Positions 62,818 through 62,929 of a DNA stretch of 62,929 nucleotides are shown piece by piece. Both the position numbers and the translations under genes were made by a program. The number at the start of each line of letters is the position of its first letter. The stretch's first letter is position 1. The DNA comes from Colivivens sp963640465 (lineage in GTDB: Bacteria > Bacteroidota > Bacteroidia > Bacteroidales > Bacteroidaceae). The notes below the pieces were generated by a model that did not search any database, was not told the origin of the DNA, and saw nothing but the letters and a program-made list of their open reading frames with translations. Where the stretch lies: positions 1 to 62,929 of the forward strand of contig CAVHYP010000007.1 in the NCBI GenBank assembly GCA_963640465.1. The letters run 5' to 3'.

Positions 62818-62929
62818 ATCGAGTAGGAGGTAAATGCTAATCATAAAAGGCATTTGCCTCCTACTTTCACATCTACCGACCTCTCACACCACCGTACGTG
62901 CGGTTCCGCATACGGCGGTTCCTATTTTG
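62818..62929 (-). mobile_element. 3' end of a group II intron (domains V and VI), running off the edge
   Basis: Positions 62888-62921 on the minus strand form the 34-base domain V hairpin, with CGCCGTATGCGG and CCGCACGTACGG strands. GTGGTGTGAGAGG follows. Domain VI is the long hairpin at 62823-62864, 15 bp per arm with one A-C mismatch (A at 62831 on the minus strand is a branch-point candidate). The intron should end near 62818-62823 in sequence like CCTACTCGAT. Its reverse-transcriptase ORF and 5' end lie beyond the window. The hairpin could be taken for a terminator, but the domain V next to it argues otherwise. Confidence 0.8.

Noticed and set aside
62823..62864. Long hairpin first read as the terminator of the Dabb gene
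   Set aside because: The adjacent 34-base domain V hairpin makes it more likely to be domain VI of a group II intron.

Overview
This 62.9 kb window looks like chromosomal DNA of a Bacteroidales bacterium, most likely Prevotella or a close relative. The evidence is an eleven-subunit complex I operon with fused nuoCD and no nuoEFG, a DUF4248 gene, several lipobox lipoproteins, proteins with type IX-secretion-like C-termini, GH97/GH43/GH29 glycosidases, and promoters of the Bacteroidetes form (TAnnTTTG at about -7, often with TTTG or TTG about 20 bp upstream). Shine-Dalgarno sequences are rare. No ribosomal RNA, CRISPR array, transposase or phage module is visible.

Layout. At 1-550 there is a DUF4248 gene with an early amber stop, followed by short repeats. 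At 550-11256 (minus) lies the nuoA-B-CD-H-I-J-K-L-M-N operon. At 11925-16085 there is a very large secreted GH29 fucosidase. At 16347-17239 come a cupin and an HxlR regulator. At 17467-20824 (minus) there is a broken GH106-like glycosidase gene. At 21925-24012 there is a ClpB that lacks its N-terminal domain. At 24157-25335 (minus) come panD and a damaged panC, then mscL. At 26349-27513 a tiny lipoprotein gene sits just upstream of gapA. At 27675-31209 (minus) come uvrA and a type-B CTD secreted protein. At 31363-33831 there are a LysM protein and an outer-membrane barrel.

At 33858-42206 there is a run of secreted carbohydrate-active and related proteins: double GH43, a HAD phosphatase, an unrecognised large secreted protein, a DUF6055-like metallopeptidase and GH97. 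At 42617-45089 are UDP-glucose dehydrogenase and UDP-glucuronate epimerase, which supply UDP-glucuronate and UDP-galacturonate. They are followed by a DUF3089 lipoprotein. At 46626-51012 (minus) one compact operon holds slyD, aroC, ssb, a phosphopantetheinyl transferase, kdsA and kdsD, so Kdo synthesis for lipopolysaccharide is linked to housekeeping genes. At 51097-55876 are a DUF2807 lipoprotein, a DUF4886 hydrolase, a LolE-like permease and an aminotransferase. At 56306-56470 (minus) are tRNA-Gly and tRNA-Leu with their own promoter and terminator. Then come a Crp/Fnr regulator and a three-gene glycogen operon: GH133, a GT4 glycogen-synthase-like enzyme and a GH57-like protein. The window closes with a Dabb protein and the 3' end of a group II intron that runs off the right edge.

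The least expected structure is between the genes. Many spacers are built from short direct repeats, mostly with periods near 20-23 bp (also 10 and 42 bp) and different in sequence at each locus. In two places the repeats run into a start codon or stop codon, and in one place a gene's 3' end is copied into the spacer behind it. Several genes are damaged: the GH106-like gene, panC, the DUF4248 gene and a short remnant near 42300. I found no complete new multigene system.
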